DNA from: Azospirillum canadense
GTDB lineage: Bacteria; Pseudomonadota; Alphaproteobacteria; Azospirillales; Azospirillaceae
Length of the DNA: 64,000 nt
Assembly: GCF_025961225.1 (NCBI RefSeq)
Contig: NZ_JAOQNG010000001.1
Location: 1,662,501 to 1,726,500 of the forward strand
Direction of reading: 5' to 3'
Below are positions 24,589 through 33,536 of this stretch, piece by piece; the first letter of the stretch is position 1; each line of letters opens with the position of its first letter. The notes under the pieces are model-generated. The model saw only the letters and a list, made by a program, of their open reading frames with translations, ran no database searches and had not been told where the DNA came from. The position numbers and the translations under genes were made by a program.

Positions 24589-25872
24589 CTACAGCAGATC
24601 CCGCAGCCGGAACCAGAGCATCGCGAGGACGAGCGCCGGCGTCCGGAACCGCCGCCCGCCGGGGAAGGGCAGGTGCGGTATGCGGGCGAAGACGTCGAAC
24701 CGCCCGGCCTGCCCCCGGACGGCCTCGGCCATCACCCGGCCGGCCATGCCGGCCAGCGCCACGCCGTGGCCGGAATAGCCGTGCGCGTAATAGGTCGTCG
24801 GCGACAGCCGTCCGACCTGCGGCATGCGATTCACCGTGATGGCCACATGCCCGCCCCAGAAATAGTCCACCGCCGCGTCCCGCAGCTGCGGGAACACCGC
24901 CAGCATCTTGGACCGCATGGTCAGGCGCAGGCCGGGCGGGTCCATGCCGGAGTAGCTGACCCCGCCGCCGAACAGCAGCCGGTGGTCGGCGGAGCGGCGG
25001 AAGTAGTTCAGGACGAAGTTCATATCGCTGATCGCCGCGTTGGTCGGCAGGATGGACGAGACCGTTTCCTGCCCAAGCGGCTCCGTCGCGATCAGGTAGG
25101 TGGCGACGGGCATGATCATCGAGGCCAGCGACGGCGCCAGCGTGCCCAGATAGGCGTTGCCGGCCAGCACCAGGAAGCGCGCCTTGACCGACCCCTGGTC
25201 GGTGGTCGCCCGCGGCTCCGCCCCGGTGTCGATTCGACTGACTCGCGAGTCCTCGAAGATGCGGACACCCGCCTGGACCGCGGCGTCGCCCAGTCCCAGG
25301 GCGTAGTTCAGCGGGTGCAGGTGGCCGCTGCCCATGTCGAGCAGGCCGCCGATGTAGGCGTCCGACCGCACCACCTCGCCCACGGTGCCGCGGTCCAGCA
25401 CCCGCACCTTGTCGTAGCCGTAGCGCCCCTGCATTTCCGCCTCCAGGGCGGCGACGTCGGCCATGTGGCGCGGCTTGACCGCGGCGTAGGCGAATCCCCA
25501 GGTGAGGTCGCAGGCGATCCGGTGCCGCGCGACCCGGTCGGCCAGCAGGGCCTTCGCATCCTCGCCGAGGTCCCAGAGGCGTCGGGCGTCCTCCCGGCCG
25601 ACCCAGCGCTCGATGGTCGCCATCGACTTGTTGTAGCCGGTGATGATCTGCCCGCCGTTGCGGCCCGACGCCCCCCAGCCCACGCGATGGGCCTCCAGCA
25701 GGATGACGTCGAACCCCTGCTCGGCCAATTCCAGCGCGGTCATCAGGCCGGTGTAGCCGCCGCCAACCACGCAGACGTCGCAGGAGAGGTCTCCCTCCAG
25801 CGCCGGGTGGCGCGGCGAGTGCGGATTCGCAGTGTCGGCGTACCACGAGCGGAGATAGGAGCGCTTCGGCAT
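24589..25872 (-). CDS. puuB: Gamma-glutamylputrescine oxidase-type FAD oxidoreductase
   Basis: PuuB oxidises gamma-glutamylputrescine to the aminobutyraldehyde, step two of the Puu route. The 427-residue DAO-family enzyme starts SYLRSWYADTANPHSPRHPALEGD, typical of PuuB, and has the FAD motif VCVVGGGYTGLMTALELAEQG with LLEAHRVGWGASGRNGGQI. The C-terminal GGGVSYSGMDP and YYAHGYSGHGVALAGM segments complete the flavin site. It lies divergent to the glutamine-synthetase-like puuA at 26057, which makes the proposed substrate. Generic DAO-family amine oxidases look similar, so the symbol rests partly on context. Confidence 0.85.
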   Translation of the reverse strand: MPKRSYLRSWYADTANPHSPRHPALEGDLSCDVCVVGGGYTGLMTALELAEQGFDVILLEAHRVGWGASGRNGGQIITGYNKSMATIERWVGREDARRLWDLGEDAKALLADRVARHRIACDLTWGFAYAAVKPRHMADVAALEAEMQGRYGYDKVRVLDRGTVGEVVRSDAYIGGLLDMGSGHLHPLNYALGLGDAAVQAGVRIFEDSRVSRIDTGAEPRATTDQGSVKARFLVLAGNAYLGTLAPSLASMIMPVATYLIATEPLGQETVSSILPTNAAISDMNFVLNYFRRSADHRLLFGGGVSYSGMDPPGLRLTMRSKMLAVFPQLRDAAVDYFWGGHVAITVNRMPQVGRLSPTTYYAHGYSGHGVALAGMAGRVMAEAVRGQAGRFDVFARIPHLPFPGGRRFRTPALVLAMLWFRLRDLL

Positions 25873-26056
25873 GGATGGCAGTTAGGGGAGGGCGCCCCGG
25901 CCCGTCAATCCTTCCGATGGTGCCGCCCGCCATCGCCACGCCTTCTGGACAGGATCCGCCATCGCCTCTGGCGCGGCGATGGGGTTCGGGATCATAGTAA
26001 GGGTGTCGTCCACAGAAGGGAGGGGCTGCCCACCGTCCGGTGCGGTCCATACGTTC

Positions 26057-27400
26057 ATGGGTTTCATGGAAGACTTCATCAAGAAGAACCGCATCACCGA
26101 AGTGGAATGCCTCGTGCCCGACATGTCGGGCATCGCGCGCGGCAAGATCGTTCCGGCCGAAAAGTTCCTGCGCATCCTGCGCGACCGCGGCCTGCGGCTG
26201 CCCGAGGCGATCTTCGTCCAGACGGTCACCGGCGAGTATCCGGAGGACGACACCGTTACGTCGGACGAGAATTCCGACATCTACATGATCCCCGACGAGC
26301 GGACGATTCGCTTCGTCCCCTGGTACGAGGAGCCGACGGCGCAGGTCATCACCGACTGCGTCTACGCCGATGGCAGTCCGGTGAACTTCTCCCCGCGCCA
26401 CGTGCTGAAGCGCGTGCTGTCGCTGTACGAGGAGCGCGGCTGGAAGCCGCTGGTGGCACCGGAACTGGAGTTCTTCCTGGTTCAGGTCAACAAGGACCCC
26501 GACTACCCGCTGGTACCGCCGATCGGGCGCAACGGCCGGGTGGAGAGCGGGCGGCAGGCCTTCGGCATCGACGCGGTCAACGAGTTCGACCCGATCTTCG
26601 AGATGGTCTACGACTTCTGCGAAGCGCAGGACATCGACATCGACACGCTGACCCACGAGGCAGGCGCCGCGCAGATCGAAATCAACTTCAACCATGGCGA
26701 CGCGCTTGAGCTGGCCGACCAGGCCTTCCTGTTCAAGCGCACAGCGCGTGAGGCGGCGTTGCGCCATCAGGTCTACGCGACCTTCATGGCCAAGCCCATG
26801 CAGAACGAGCCGGGCAGCGCCATGCACATCCACCAGTCCGTGGTGGATGCCGACTCCGGCCGCAACCTGTTCTCCGAAGCGAACGGCGCCGACAGCCCGC
26901 TGTTCATGGCGCACGTTGCCGGCCTTCAGAAATTCCTGCCCTACGCAATGCCGCTGCTGGCGCCCAACGTGAACTCCTACCGGCGCCTGGTGCCGAACTC
27001 CGACGCGCCGATCAACGTGCACTGGGGCCGCGACAACCGCACGACCGGCCTGCGGGTCCCGGTGTCGCAGGCCGATTCGCGCCGTGTCGAGAACCGCGTG
27101 GCCGGCGCCGACGCCAACCCCTACCTCGCCATCGCCGCGTCGCTCGCCTGCGGCTATCTCGGGATGACCCTGGGGCTGGAGCCGACCGATCCGGTGAAGG
27201 GCTCCGCCTACCGGCTGGCCTTCACGCTGCCGCGCCACCAGGGCGACGCCTTGCAGAAGTTCAACGCCTGCAAGCCGCTGAAGGAGATCCTGGGCGAGAA
27301 GTTCGTGGACGCGGTCACCTGCGTGAAGGAGGCCGAGTACGAGGCCTATCACCGGGTCATCAGCTCGTGGGAACGCGAGAACCTTCTGCTGAATGTTTGA
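26057..27400 (+). CDS. puuA: Glutamate--putrescine ligase (glutamine-synthetase family)
   Basis: PuuA joins glutamate and putrescine with ATP, the entry step of gamma-glutamylated putrescine breakdown. The 447-residue protein has the glutamine-synthetase family signatures: a beta-grasp N-terminal domain (CLVPDMSGIARGKIVP), VAPELEFFLV with the metal-binding glutamate, AGAAQIEINFNHGDAL, GSAMHIHQS and RVENRVAGADANPYLA. It lacks the adenylylation-site region of classical GlnA and fits the PuuA branch. ATGs at 26057 and 26066 are both possible. The next genes are the putrescine transporter potFGHI, supporting the assignment. Confidence 0.9.
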   Translation: MGFMEDFIKKNRITEVECLVPDMSGIARGKIVPAEKFLRILRDRGLRLPEAIFVQTVTGEYPEDDTVTSDENSDIYMIPDERTIRFVPWYEEPTAQVITDCVYADGSPVNFSPRHVLKRVLSLYEERGWKPLVAPELEFFLVQVNKDPDYPLVPPIGRNGRVESGRQAFGIDAVNEFDPIFEMVYDFCEAQDIDIDTLTHEAGAAQIEINFNHGDALELADQAFLFKRTAREAALRHQVYATFMAKPMQNEPGSAMHIHQSVVDADSGRNLFSEANGADSPLFMAHVAGLQKFLPYAMPLLAPNVNSYRRLVPNSDAPINVHWGRDNRTTGLRVPVSQADSRRVENRVAGADANPYLAIAASLACGYLGMTLGLEPTDPVKGSAYRLAFTLPRHQGDALQKFNACKPLKEILGEKFVDAVTCVKEAEYEAYHRVISSWERENLLLNV

Positions 27401-27471
27401 GCAGGCCTGCCCCCTCTTTGAGCCCTGAGGATGGAGGGGGCATTTCGCCCCGCATAGGCCCCCGCATACCG

Positions 27472-27500
27472 TTGACAACCACCCCTTTCGTGGGTGCAAT
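27472..27500 (+). promoter_or_regulatory. Sigma70-type promoter for potF
   Basis: TTGACA (27472-27477), a 17-bp spacer and TGCAAT (27495-27500) form a well-spaced promoter ending 90 bp ahead of the potF start. Spacer and -10 overlap a short imperfect palindrome (CCACCC and GGGTG), which could be an operator. Confidence 0.65.
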
Positions 27501-27590
27501 AGCGCCCGCGCTGGGGACGCCGTGTGGAACGCGCCGCACCCCTGTCGAACGGCCAAGATTCGAACGACCAAGAACTCGGGGGCTACCTGA

Positions 27591-28691
27591 ATGAAACGTT
27601 TCGCTCTCAGCGTCATCGGCGCGGTCGCCGCCGTCGCCCTGGCTGGCCCCGCAATGGCCCAGGCCAAGAAGCCGGTCAACATCTACATCTGGAATGACTA
27701 TCTGGGTGATTCGACGCTGGCCGACTTCACGAAGGCCACCGGCTACGAGACCAAGGTCGACCTGTACGACAGCCTGGAACTGCTGGAGCAGAAGGTGCTG
27801 GTCGGCAAGTCCGGCTATGACGTGATCGTCCCGACCGCCGAGCCGACGCTGTCGCGCATGATCCAGGCGAAGGTCGTCGCCCCGCTCGACAAGTCGAAGA
27901 TTCCGAACCTGAAGAACGTCGATCCGAAGGTTCTGAAGCTGCTGGAGAACTCCGACCCCGGCAACAAGTTCGCCGTGCCCTACCTCGGCGGCACCGTCGG
28001 CATCGCCATCATCCCGGAGAAGATCAAGGCCGTCGCCCCCGACGTCCCGCTGGACAGCTGGGACCTGATCTTCAAGCCGGAGGTCGCCAAGAAGGTCGCC
28101 TCCTGCGGCATCACCGTCATGGATTCGGCCATCGACGTGATCCCGTCGGTGCTGAACTACCTCGGCCTCGACCCGAACTCCGAGAAGAAGGAGGATCTGG
28201 ACAAGGCCGAGAAGGCGCTGCTGGCCGTCCGCCCCTACATCAAGCAGTTCGTGACCGGCGGCAACATCAACATCCTCGCGGCCGGCGACGCCTGCGTCGT
28301 GATGTCCTACAACGGCGACGCCATCCAGGGTGCCGCCCGCGCCGAGGAAGCCAAGAACGGCGTGAAGGTCGAGTACGTCACCCCGAAGGAGGGCGTGCAG
28401 GTCTGGTGGGACACGCTGGCCATCCCGGCCGACGCCCCGAACAAGGCCGGCGCCTACGACTACATCAACTTCATCCTGGATCCGGCCAATATCGCCGCGA
28501 TCTCCAACAAGGTGAACTACGCCAACGCCGTGCCGGCCTCGCTGGCCAGCGTCGACGAGTCGGTGAAGTCCAACCCGGCTGTCTTCCTGCCGGAGACCAG
28601 CAAGGTGAAGCTGTTCTCGCTGAAGCCGATCAAGCAGGCCACCGACCGCGCCCGCACCCGCGTGTGGACGAAGGTCAAGACCGGCAAGTAA
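27591..28691 (+). CDS. potF: Putrescine ABC transporter substrate-binding protein
   Basis: PotF binds putrescine in the periplasm and delivers it to PotHI. The 366-residue protein has a signal peptide (MKRFALSVIGAVAAVALAGPAMA, cleavage before QAKK) and the PotD/PotF start VNIYIWNDYLGDSTLADFTKATG. W at YIWNDY, VVPTAEP-like YDVIVPTAEPTLSRMI, and the GGTVGIAI and YNGDAIQGA segments line the polyamine site. The symbol assumes putrescine preference, supported by puuA and puuB alongside. A hairpin at 28722-28758 separates it from potG and would favour extra PotF synthesis. Confidence 0.92.
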   Translation: MKRFALSVIGAVAAVALAGPAMAQAKKPVNIYIWNDYLGDSTLADFTKATGYETKVDLYDSLELLEQKVLVGKSGYDVIVPTAEPTLSRMIQAKVVAPLDKSKIPNLKNVDPKVLKLLENSDPGNKFAVPYLGGTVGIAIIPEKIKAVAPDVPLDSWDLIFKPEVAKKVASCGITVMDSAIDVIPSVLNYLGLDPNSEKKEDLDKAEKALLAVRPYIKQFVTGGNINILAAGDACVVMSYNGDAIQGAARAEEAKNGVKVEYVTPKEGVQVWWDTLAIPADAPNKAGAYDYINFILDPANIAAISNKVNYANAVPASLASVDESVKSNPAVFLPETSKVKLFSLKPIKQATDRARTRVWTKVKTGK

Positions 28692-28721
28692 GCTGGGCAT
28701 ACGAGAGCACGAACATCGAAG

Positions 28722-28758
28722 CGCCCCGGCCGATCCCATTGCGGGAACGGCCGGGGCG
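28722..28758 (+). terminator. Intercistronic hairpin between potF and potG
   Basis: Arms 28722-28731 and 28749-28758 (CGCCCCGGCC and complement) make a perfect 10-bp stem, extended by an inner TCCC/GGGA stem. TTCCCTTG follows, so it is at most a partial terminator. Such hairpins usually stabilise the upstream binding-protein mRNA. Confidence 0.6.
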
Positions 28759-28788
28759 TTCCCTTGAAAGGACGCCGAAGAGGACCCG

Positions 28789-29940
28789 ATGGCCGTCCAG
28801 CCGATCCGCAAGCCCACGCGCCTGGAACCCTGGCAAGACCCCGGCCAGACGCCCTACGTGCGCATCGAGAAGGTGACCAAGGCCTTCGGCGACTTCGTCG
28901 CCGTGGATGACGTCAGCCTGTCGATCTACCGCGGGGAGTTCTTCGCCCTGCTCGGCGGGTCGGGGTCGGGCAAGACCACGCTGCTCCGCATGCTGGCCGG
29001 GTTTGAGACGCCGACCGAAGGCAAGATCTTCATCGACGGCGTCGACATGGCCGGCATCCCGCCCTATGAGCGGCCGGTCAACATGATGTTCCAGAGCTAC
29101 GCCCTGTTCCCGCACATGACGGTGGAGCAGAACGTCGCCTTCGGCCTGAAGCAGGACAACGTGGCGAAGACCGAGATCCGGGAGCGGGTGGGAGCGATGC
29201 TCGATCTCGTCCAACTCGGCCGCTTCGCCAAGCGCAAGCCGCACCAGCTCTCCGGCGGGCAGCGGCAGCGCGTGGCGCTGGCCCGCTCGCTGGTCAAGCG
29301 GCCGAAGTTGCTTCTTCTGGACGAGCCGCTGGGCGCGCTCGACAAGCGCCTGCGCGAACAGACCCAGTTCGAGCTGGTCAACATCCAGGAGAAGCTGGGC
29401 GTCACCTTCATCGTGGTCACCCACGACCAGGAGGAGGCGATGACCATGTCCAGCCGCATCGCCGTCATGAACCACGGCGTCATCGCCCAGACCGGCACGC
29501 CGACCGAGATCTACGAGTACCCGCAGTCGCGCTTCGTGGCTGAGTTCATCGGCTCCGTGAACATGTTCGAGGGCAGGGTGGTGGAGGACCAGTCCGACCA
29601 CGTCCTGATCCGGTCGGAGGACGCGGGCTGCGACCTCTACATCAACCACGCCGTCGCCGTACCGTCCGGCGCCACCGTCGGCGTGGCCGTACGCCCGGAG
29701 AAGATCGCGCTGAGCAAGGAGCCGCCGGCGGGAGCCGACGGGCGCAACGTGGCCACGGGAATCGTGCGTGAGATCGCCTACCTCGGCGACGTGTCGATCT
29801 ATCTGGTGGAGTTGAAGACCGGCAAGACCGTGCGCGTGACCGCGCCCAACCTCGTGCGCAGGACCGAGATGCCCATCACCTGGGACGACGAGGTCTACCT
29901 GACCTGGCGCCCCTTCGCCGGCGTAGTGCTCGCTCAATGA
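28789..29940 (+). CDS. potG: Putrescine ABC transporter ATP-binding protein
   Basis: PotG powers putrescine import. The 383-residue protein has Walker A (GGSGSGKTTLLR), Q-loop region (FQSYALFPHMTVEQNVAFGL), the ABC signature LSGGQRQRVALARSLV, Walker B LLLLDEPLGALD and the switch histidine in VVTHDQEEA. A C-terminal TOBE domain (residues 290-383) follows, as usual for polyamine and maltose-type importers. Its stop overlaps the potH start by four bases (ATGA), indicating coupled translation. Confidence 0.95.
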   Translation: MAVQPIRKPTRLEPWQDPGQTPYVRIEKVTKAFGDFVAVDDVSLSIYRGEFFALLGGSGSGKTTLLRMLAGFETPTEGKIFIDGVDMAGIPPYERPVNMMFQSYALFPHMTVEQNVAFGLKQDNVAKTEIRERVGAMLDLVQLGRFAKRKPHQLSGGQRQRVALARSLVKRPKLLLLDEPLGALDKRLREQTQFELVNIQEKLGVTFIVVTHDQEEAMTMSSRIAVMNHGVIAQTGTPTEIYEYPQSRFVAEFIGSVNMFEGRVVEDQSDHVLIRSEDAGCDLYINHAVAVPSGATVGVAVRPEKIALSKEPPAGADGRNVATGIVREIAYLGDVSIYLVELKTGKTVRVTAPNLVRRTEMPITWDDEVYLTWRPFAGVVLAQ

Positions 29941-30860
29941 TCAACCGTCTCCGCCGGATCGGGCTGTGGGGGCGCGGGGCGGTGCTGGCCGTCCCGTTCC
30001 TGTGGCTTCTGCTATTCTTTCTGGTGCCGTTCCTGATCGTGTTCGGCATCAGCCTGTCGGAATCGGTCATCGCGCAGCCGCCCTACGCGCCGCTGGTGCA
30101 GTGGCTGGTCGACGAAGACGCCGGCACGACGAAGCTGCAGCTTCTGCTGAACCTGTCCAACTACCTGCGGCTGGGCGGGGACGACCTGTACGTCCTCGCC
30201 TATCTGAACTCGGTCAAGATCGCGCTGATCACCACCGTCTTCTGCCTGCTGATCGGCTACCCCATGGCGTATGCGATCGCGCGGGCGGAGCCGGCCAAGC
30301 GCGGGCCGCTGATGATGCTGGTCGTCCTGCCCTTCTGGACGAGCTTCCTGATCCGCATCTACGCCTGGATCGGCATCCTGAAGGCCAACGGGGTGATCGA
30401 CAACCTCCTGCGATGGACCGGCCTGACGACCGAGCCGTTCGAGCTTCTGTACTCGGACTGGGCCGTCTACATCGGCATGACCTACTGCTACCTGCCCTTC
30501 ATGGTGCTGCCGCTGTACGCCACGCTGGAAAAGATGGACCCAACGCTGCTGGAGGCCGCCGCCGACCTCGGCTGCCGGCCCTGGAAGGCGTTCCTGACGG
30601 TGACGCTGCCGCTGTCGCTGCCGGGCATCATCGCCGGCTCCCTGCTGGTCTTCATTCCGTCGGTGGGCGAGTTCGTGACGCCGGAGCTGCTGGGCGGTCC
30701 GGACACGCTGATGATCGGCCGCGTGCTGTGGAACGAATTCTTCGCCAACCGCGACTGGCCGGTGGCCTCGGCGGTGGCCATCGCGCTGCTGCTGTTCCTG
30801 GTGGTGCCGATCATGATCTTCCAACACGTGCAGGGCCGTGAGGCAGAGGCGGGGCGATGA
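29937..30860 (+). CDS. potH: Putrescine ABC transporter permease PotH
   Basis: A 307-residue inner-membrane permease with six hydrophobic segments. The N-terminal VLAVPFLWLLLFFLVPFLIVFGISLSES helix is typical of PotB/PotH proteins. The EAA loop that docks on the ATPase is visible as EAAADLGCRPWKAFLTVTLPLSLPG. It overlaps potG at the start and potI at the end, each by four bases (ATGA). Confidence 0.94.
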   Translation: MINRLRRIGLWGRGAVLAVPFLWLLLFFLVPFLIVFGISLSESVIAQPPYAPLVQWLVDEDAGTTKLQLLLNLSNYLRLGGDDLYVLAYLNSVKIALITTVFCLLIGYPMAYAIARAEPAKRGPLMMLVVLPFWTSFLIRIYAWIGILKANGVIDNLLRWTGLTTEPFELLYSDWAVYIGMTYCYLPFMVLPLYATLEKMDPTLLEAAADLGCRPWKAFLTVTLPLSLPGIIAGSLLVFIPSVGEFVTPELLGGPDTLMIGRVLWNEFFANRDWPVASAVAIALLLFLVVPIMIFQHVQGREAEAGR

Positions 30861-31690
30861 AACGGATGGGCTTCCTGTCCTGGGCTCTGTGGTTCGGCTA
30901 CGCCTTCCTGTACGTGCCCATCGTCCTGCTGATCGTGTACTCCTTCAACGAGTCGCGCCTCGTCACCGTGTGGGGCGGCTTTTCGACGAAGTGGTACGCG
31001 GAGCTGCTGCACAACGACCAGCTCCTCAGCGCCGCCTGGCTGTCGCTGGAGGTCGCAGCGATGTCGGCGACCGTGGCCGTCGTGCTGGGCACCATCGCCG
31101 GGCTGGCGCTGGCGCGCTTCGGGCGGTTCCGCGGCCGGACTCTGTTCGGCGGCATGATCACGGCGCCGCTGGTCATGCCCGACGTCATCACCGGCCTGTC
31201 GCTTCTGCTGTTGTTCGTGGCGCTGGAGCAGCTGATCGGCTGGCCGGACGGGCGCGGCGTGACGACGATCACCATCGCGCACACGACCTTCACCATGGCC
31301 TACGTCGCCGTCATCATCCAGTCGCGCCTCGTCAGCCTGGACGAGAGCCTGGAGGAGGCGGCGATGGACCTGGGCGCACGCCCGGCCAAGGTCTTCTTCG
31401 TCATCACGCTGCCGATCATCGCCCCGGCGATCGTCTCCGGCTGGCTGCTGGCCTTCACCCTGTCGCTGGACGACGTGGTGGTGGCCAGCTTCGTCTCCGG
31501 TCCCGGTTCGACCACGTTGCCGATGGTCATCTTCTCCAGCGTGAAGTTCGGCATCAGCCCACAGATCAACGCGCTGGCGACCCTGATGGTGACGGTGGTC
31601 TCAGTCGGCATTTTCATCGCCAGCTTGATCATCAACCGGCAGGAACGGCAGAAGCAACGCGACGAGCAAATGGCCGTGCAGGGCGGCTGA
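30857..31690 (+). CDS. potI: Putrescine ABC transporter permease PotI
   Basis: A 277-residue permease, partner of PotH. It has six membrane segments starting WALWFGYAFLYVPIVLLIVYSFNES, a PotC/PotI-type N-terminus, and the ATPase-docking EAA motif EEAAMDLGARPAKVFFVITLPIIAPAI. It is the last gene of the potFGHI unit. No clear terminator follows; the next gene, agmatine deiminase, lies 398 bp downstream. Confidence 0.94.
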   Translation: MKRMGFLSWALWFGYAFLYVPIVLLIVYSFNESRLVTVWGGFSTKWYAELLHNDQLLSAAWLSLEVAAMSATVAVVLGTIAGLALARFGRFRGRTLFGGMITAPLVMPDVITGLSLLLLFVALEQLIGWPDGRGVTTITIAHTTFTMAYVAVIIQSRLVSLDESLEEAAMDLGARPAKVFFVITLPIIAPAIVSGWLLAFTLSLDDVVVASFVSGPGSTTLPMVIFSSVKFGISPQINALATLMVTVVSVGIFIASLIINRQERQKQRDEQMAVQGG

Positions 31691-32088
31691 ATCGCCGGCC
31701 CGGAGGGAACCCATAGGAGCTATGCCACAAGGCCGCAGTCGACGGGGTGGCCGCAGGCTGTTGTTTTGTCTATGTTGTAGGCATCTGCAACAGCGAATGA
31801 GGCCGTATCGTGCGCGCGCTCTTATGGTTTCCCATGCTTCGACTCGGTTTTACGATGCCTTTCGCGGCCCCGGCCCAGACCTCTTCGGCCCGGCGCCGCT
31901 ATTCGGACCGCCCGCCGTCCTCCCGCCGCCCGTCCTCCCGCCGCTGAGCGGTTGAGCGCTAGCCCTTCCGGGCCTTTCGGTGGCCGTTGCCAAATCCGCC
32001 GTCCCATGGTTAGGGTGAACTGAGACATAAATCGCTCAGGCCAATGGATTATGGCCAGCGTACTACAGGATCGGCGGGAGATTTTGAA
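31691..32088. other. Leader region of agmatine deiminase with a proline-rich small ORF
   Basis: 398 bp without an annotated gene. It contains the possible 43-codon ORF at 31824-31955 and a 15-bp duplicated word (CCGTCCTCCCGCCG twice in 31917-31945). A T-rich stretch (TTGTTTTGTCTATGTTGTAGG, 31761-31780) could be promoter DNA, but I cannot fix -35 and -10 boxes. Confidence 0.4.
31824..31955 (+). CDS. Possible proline-rich leader peptide ahead of agmatine deiminase
   Basis: A 43-residue ORF starting MVSHASTRFYDAFRG and ending with a proline-dense tail (GPAPLFGPP, then AVLPPPVLPPLSG). The frame is also open from an ATG at 31797. No good ribosome site is visible, which weakens the case. Polyproline motifs stall ribosomes unless EF-P acts, and leader peptides in front of polyamine genes are known regulators, so a control role is possible. 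It may equally be a chance frame in GC-rich DNA. Confidence 0.2.
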   Translation: MVSHASTRFYDAFRGPGPDLFGPAPLFGPPAVLPPPVLPPLSG

Positions 32089-33105
32089 ATGACGACACCG
32101 GCGGCGAACGGCTTCTACATGCCGGGCGAGTGGGAACGGCACGCGCGCTGCTGGATGGCGTGGCCGTGCCGCCCGGAAACCTGGCCCACCGGGGCCTTCG
32201 ACGCCGCCACCGCCGCCTACACCGAGGTTGCGCGGGCCATCAGCCGGTTCGAGCCGGTGACCATGGTCTGCGATCCCGCCGATGTCGCCGAAGCCTCGCT
32301 CGCCTGCGGGCCGGGTGTCGAGATCCTGCCGCTGCCGATCAGCGATTCCTGGATTCGCGACACCGGCCCCAGTTTCGTCACCGACGGGAAGGGGCAGGTC
32401 GCCGGCGTCCACTGGCGCTTCAACGCCTGGGGTGGCAATTACGCGGACTGCGAAAAGGACCAGCACGTCGGCCGTCTGGTGCTGGAGCATCTGGGGCTGC
32501 GGTGCTTCGAGGCTCCGCTGGTCATGGAGGGCGGTTCGTTCCATGTGGACGGGCAGGGCACCCTGCTGACCACGGAGCAGTGCCTGTTGAATCCCAACCG
32601 CAATCCGAATTTGAGCAAGGCGGAGATCGAGGAGCAATTGAAGGACCAGCTCGGCGTCTCCACCATCATCTGGCTTGGCGAAGGCTACCAGGACGACGAG
32701 ACCGACGGCCATATCGATGAGATCGCCTTCTTCGTGAAACCCGGCGTCGTCATGGCGATCACCACCGATGACCCGGGCGACGCCAACTTCAAGGCGTTCC
32801 AGGACAATTTGGACCGCTTGAAGCGCGCCCGCGACGCCCAGGGGCGCGAGCTGGAGGTCATTCCCGTCCGGCAGCCCGCCCGTCGCGATGAGAACGGCGT
32901 GCGCCTCACGCTGTCCTACACGAACCTGTACATCGCGAACGGCGGCATCGTCATGCCGGCCTTCGAGGATCCGGCCGACGACGACGCCTTCCGCGTCGTG
33001 CGCCGTGCCTTTCCGGATCGGGAAGTGGTCCAAATTCCGGCGCTGGACATCGTGCGGGGCGGTGGCGGCATTCACTGCATCACCCAGCAGCAGCCGGCCG
33101 GCTGA
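32089..33105 (+). CDS. aguA: Agmatine deiminase
   Basis: AguA hydrolyses agmatine to N-carbamoylputrescine and ammonia, feeding putrescine synthesis from arginine. The 338-residue protein has the porphyromonas-type deiminase fold: PGEWERHARCWMAWP at the N-terminus, ISDSWIRDTGPSFV, NAWGGNYADCEKD, LEGG-like VMEGGSFHVDG with the acidic residue, GHIDEIAFF with the catalytic His, and the nucleophile Cys near residue 330 in GGGGIHCITQQ. The ATG at 32089 follows GGGAG; an upstream in-frame ATG at 32044 is less likely. The partner AguB amidohydrolase is not in the window. Confidence 0.95.
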   Translation: MTTPAANGFYMPGEWERHARCWMAWPCRPETWPTGAFDAATAAYTEVARAISRFEPVTMVCDPADVAEASLACGPGVEILPLPISDSWIRDTGPSFVTDGKGQVAGVHWRFNAWGGNYADCEKDQHVGRLVLEHLGLRCFEAPLVMEGGSFHVDGQGTLLTTEQCLLNPNRNPNLSKAEIEEQLKDQLGVSTIIWLGEGYQDDETDGHIDEIAFFVKPGVVMAITTDDPGDANFKAFQDNLDRLKRARDAQGRELEVIPVRQPARRDENGVRLTLSYTNLYIANGGIVMPAFEDPADDDAFRVVRRAFPDREVVQIPALDIVRGGGGIHCITQQQPAG

Positions 33106-33236
33106 CCGACAACGGAAGATCGGCCGGCCGTCGCAGCACGCGGAAGGCGAGGGAAGGGCGGGCATTCGCCAATGGTTCCTCTCCATTGCTCGAATCGCGT
33201 CTTGATTAGGGATGTGCGAAGGCGCATCTTCTGGGC

Positions 33237-33536
33237 ATGCAGTTGAACCCGGTCATCGCGCCCCCGGTGGCGAAACCGCAACCGCCGATCACCCCGGCGG
33301 CGCAGATGGCCATGTCGCCTGCGGTTCAGGCGGCGCAGCAGACGACCGCGACCGTTCGGACGCAAACGCTTCAGGCTCCGCAGGCGGTGGGGAAGGCGGA
33401 AAACCCGCGGGACACGCGCAACGCCACCCAAACCGGGCAGGCGCTGGACACGCAGGCCGCGGCCGCAAACGCGCGCACCAACGGTCAGGGCTACGGCGCG
33501 CGGACGCGCGGGTCGCTGCTCGACGTCAGCGTCTGA
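33237..33536 (+). CDS. Small Gln/Ala/Pro-rich hypothetical protein
   Basis: A 99-residue protein of low complexity (Pro-rich start MQLNPVIAPPVAKPQPP, then Ala/Gln/Thr-rich) ending in a more specific tail GARTRGSLLDVSV. It has no signal peptide or membrane segment. The R-G-S-L-L-D tail recalls small alphaproteobacterial proteins I have seen without known function. No strong ribosome site precedes the ATG. It may be real but could be a chance frame. Confidence 0.45.
   Translation: MQLNPVIAPPVAKPQPPITPAAQMAMSPAVQAAQQTTATVRTQTLQAPQAVGKAENPRDTRNATQTGQALDTQAAAANARTNGQGYGARTRGSLLDVSV

Noticed and set aside
24518..27682. Very long (1054-codon) open frame on the minus strand across puuB and puuA
   Set aside because: It is a non-stop frame produced by high third-position GC. 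It overlaps two well-recognised genes in other frames and shows no family motifs.
31822..33186. 454-codon open minus-strand frame opposite agmatine deiminase
   Set aside because: Antisense shadow; agmatine deiminase has all family motifs.
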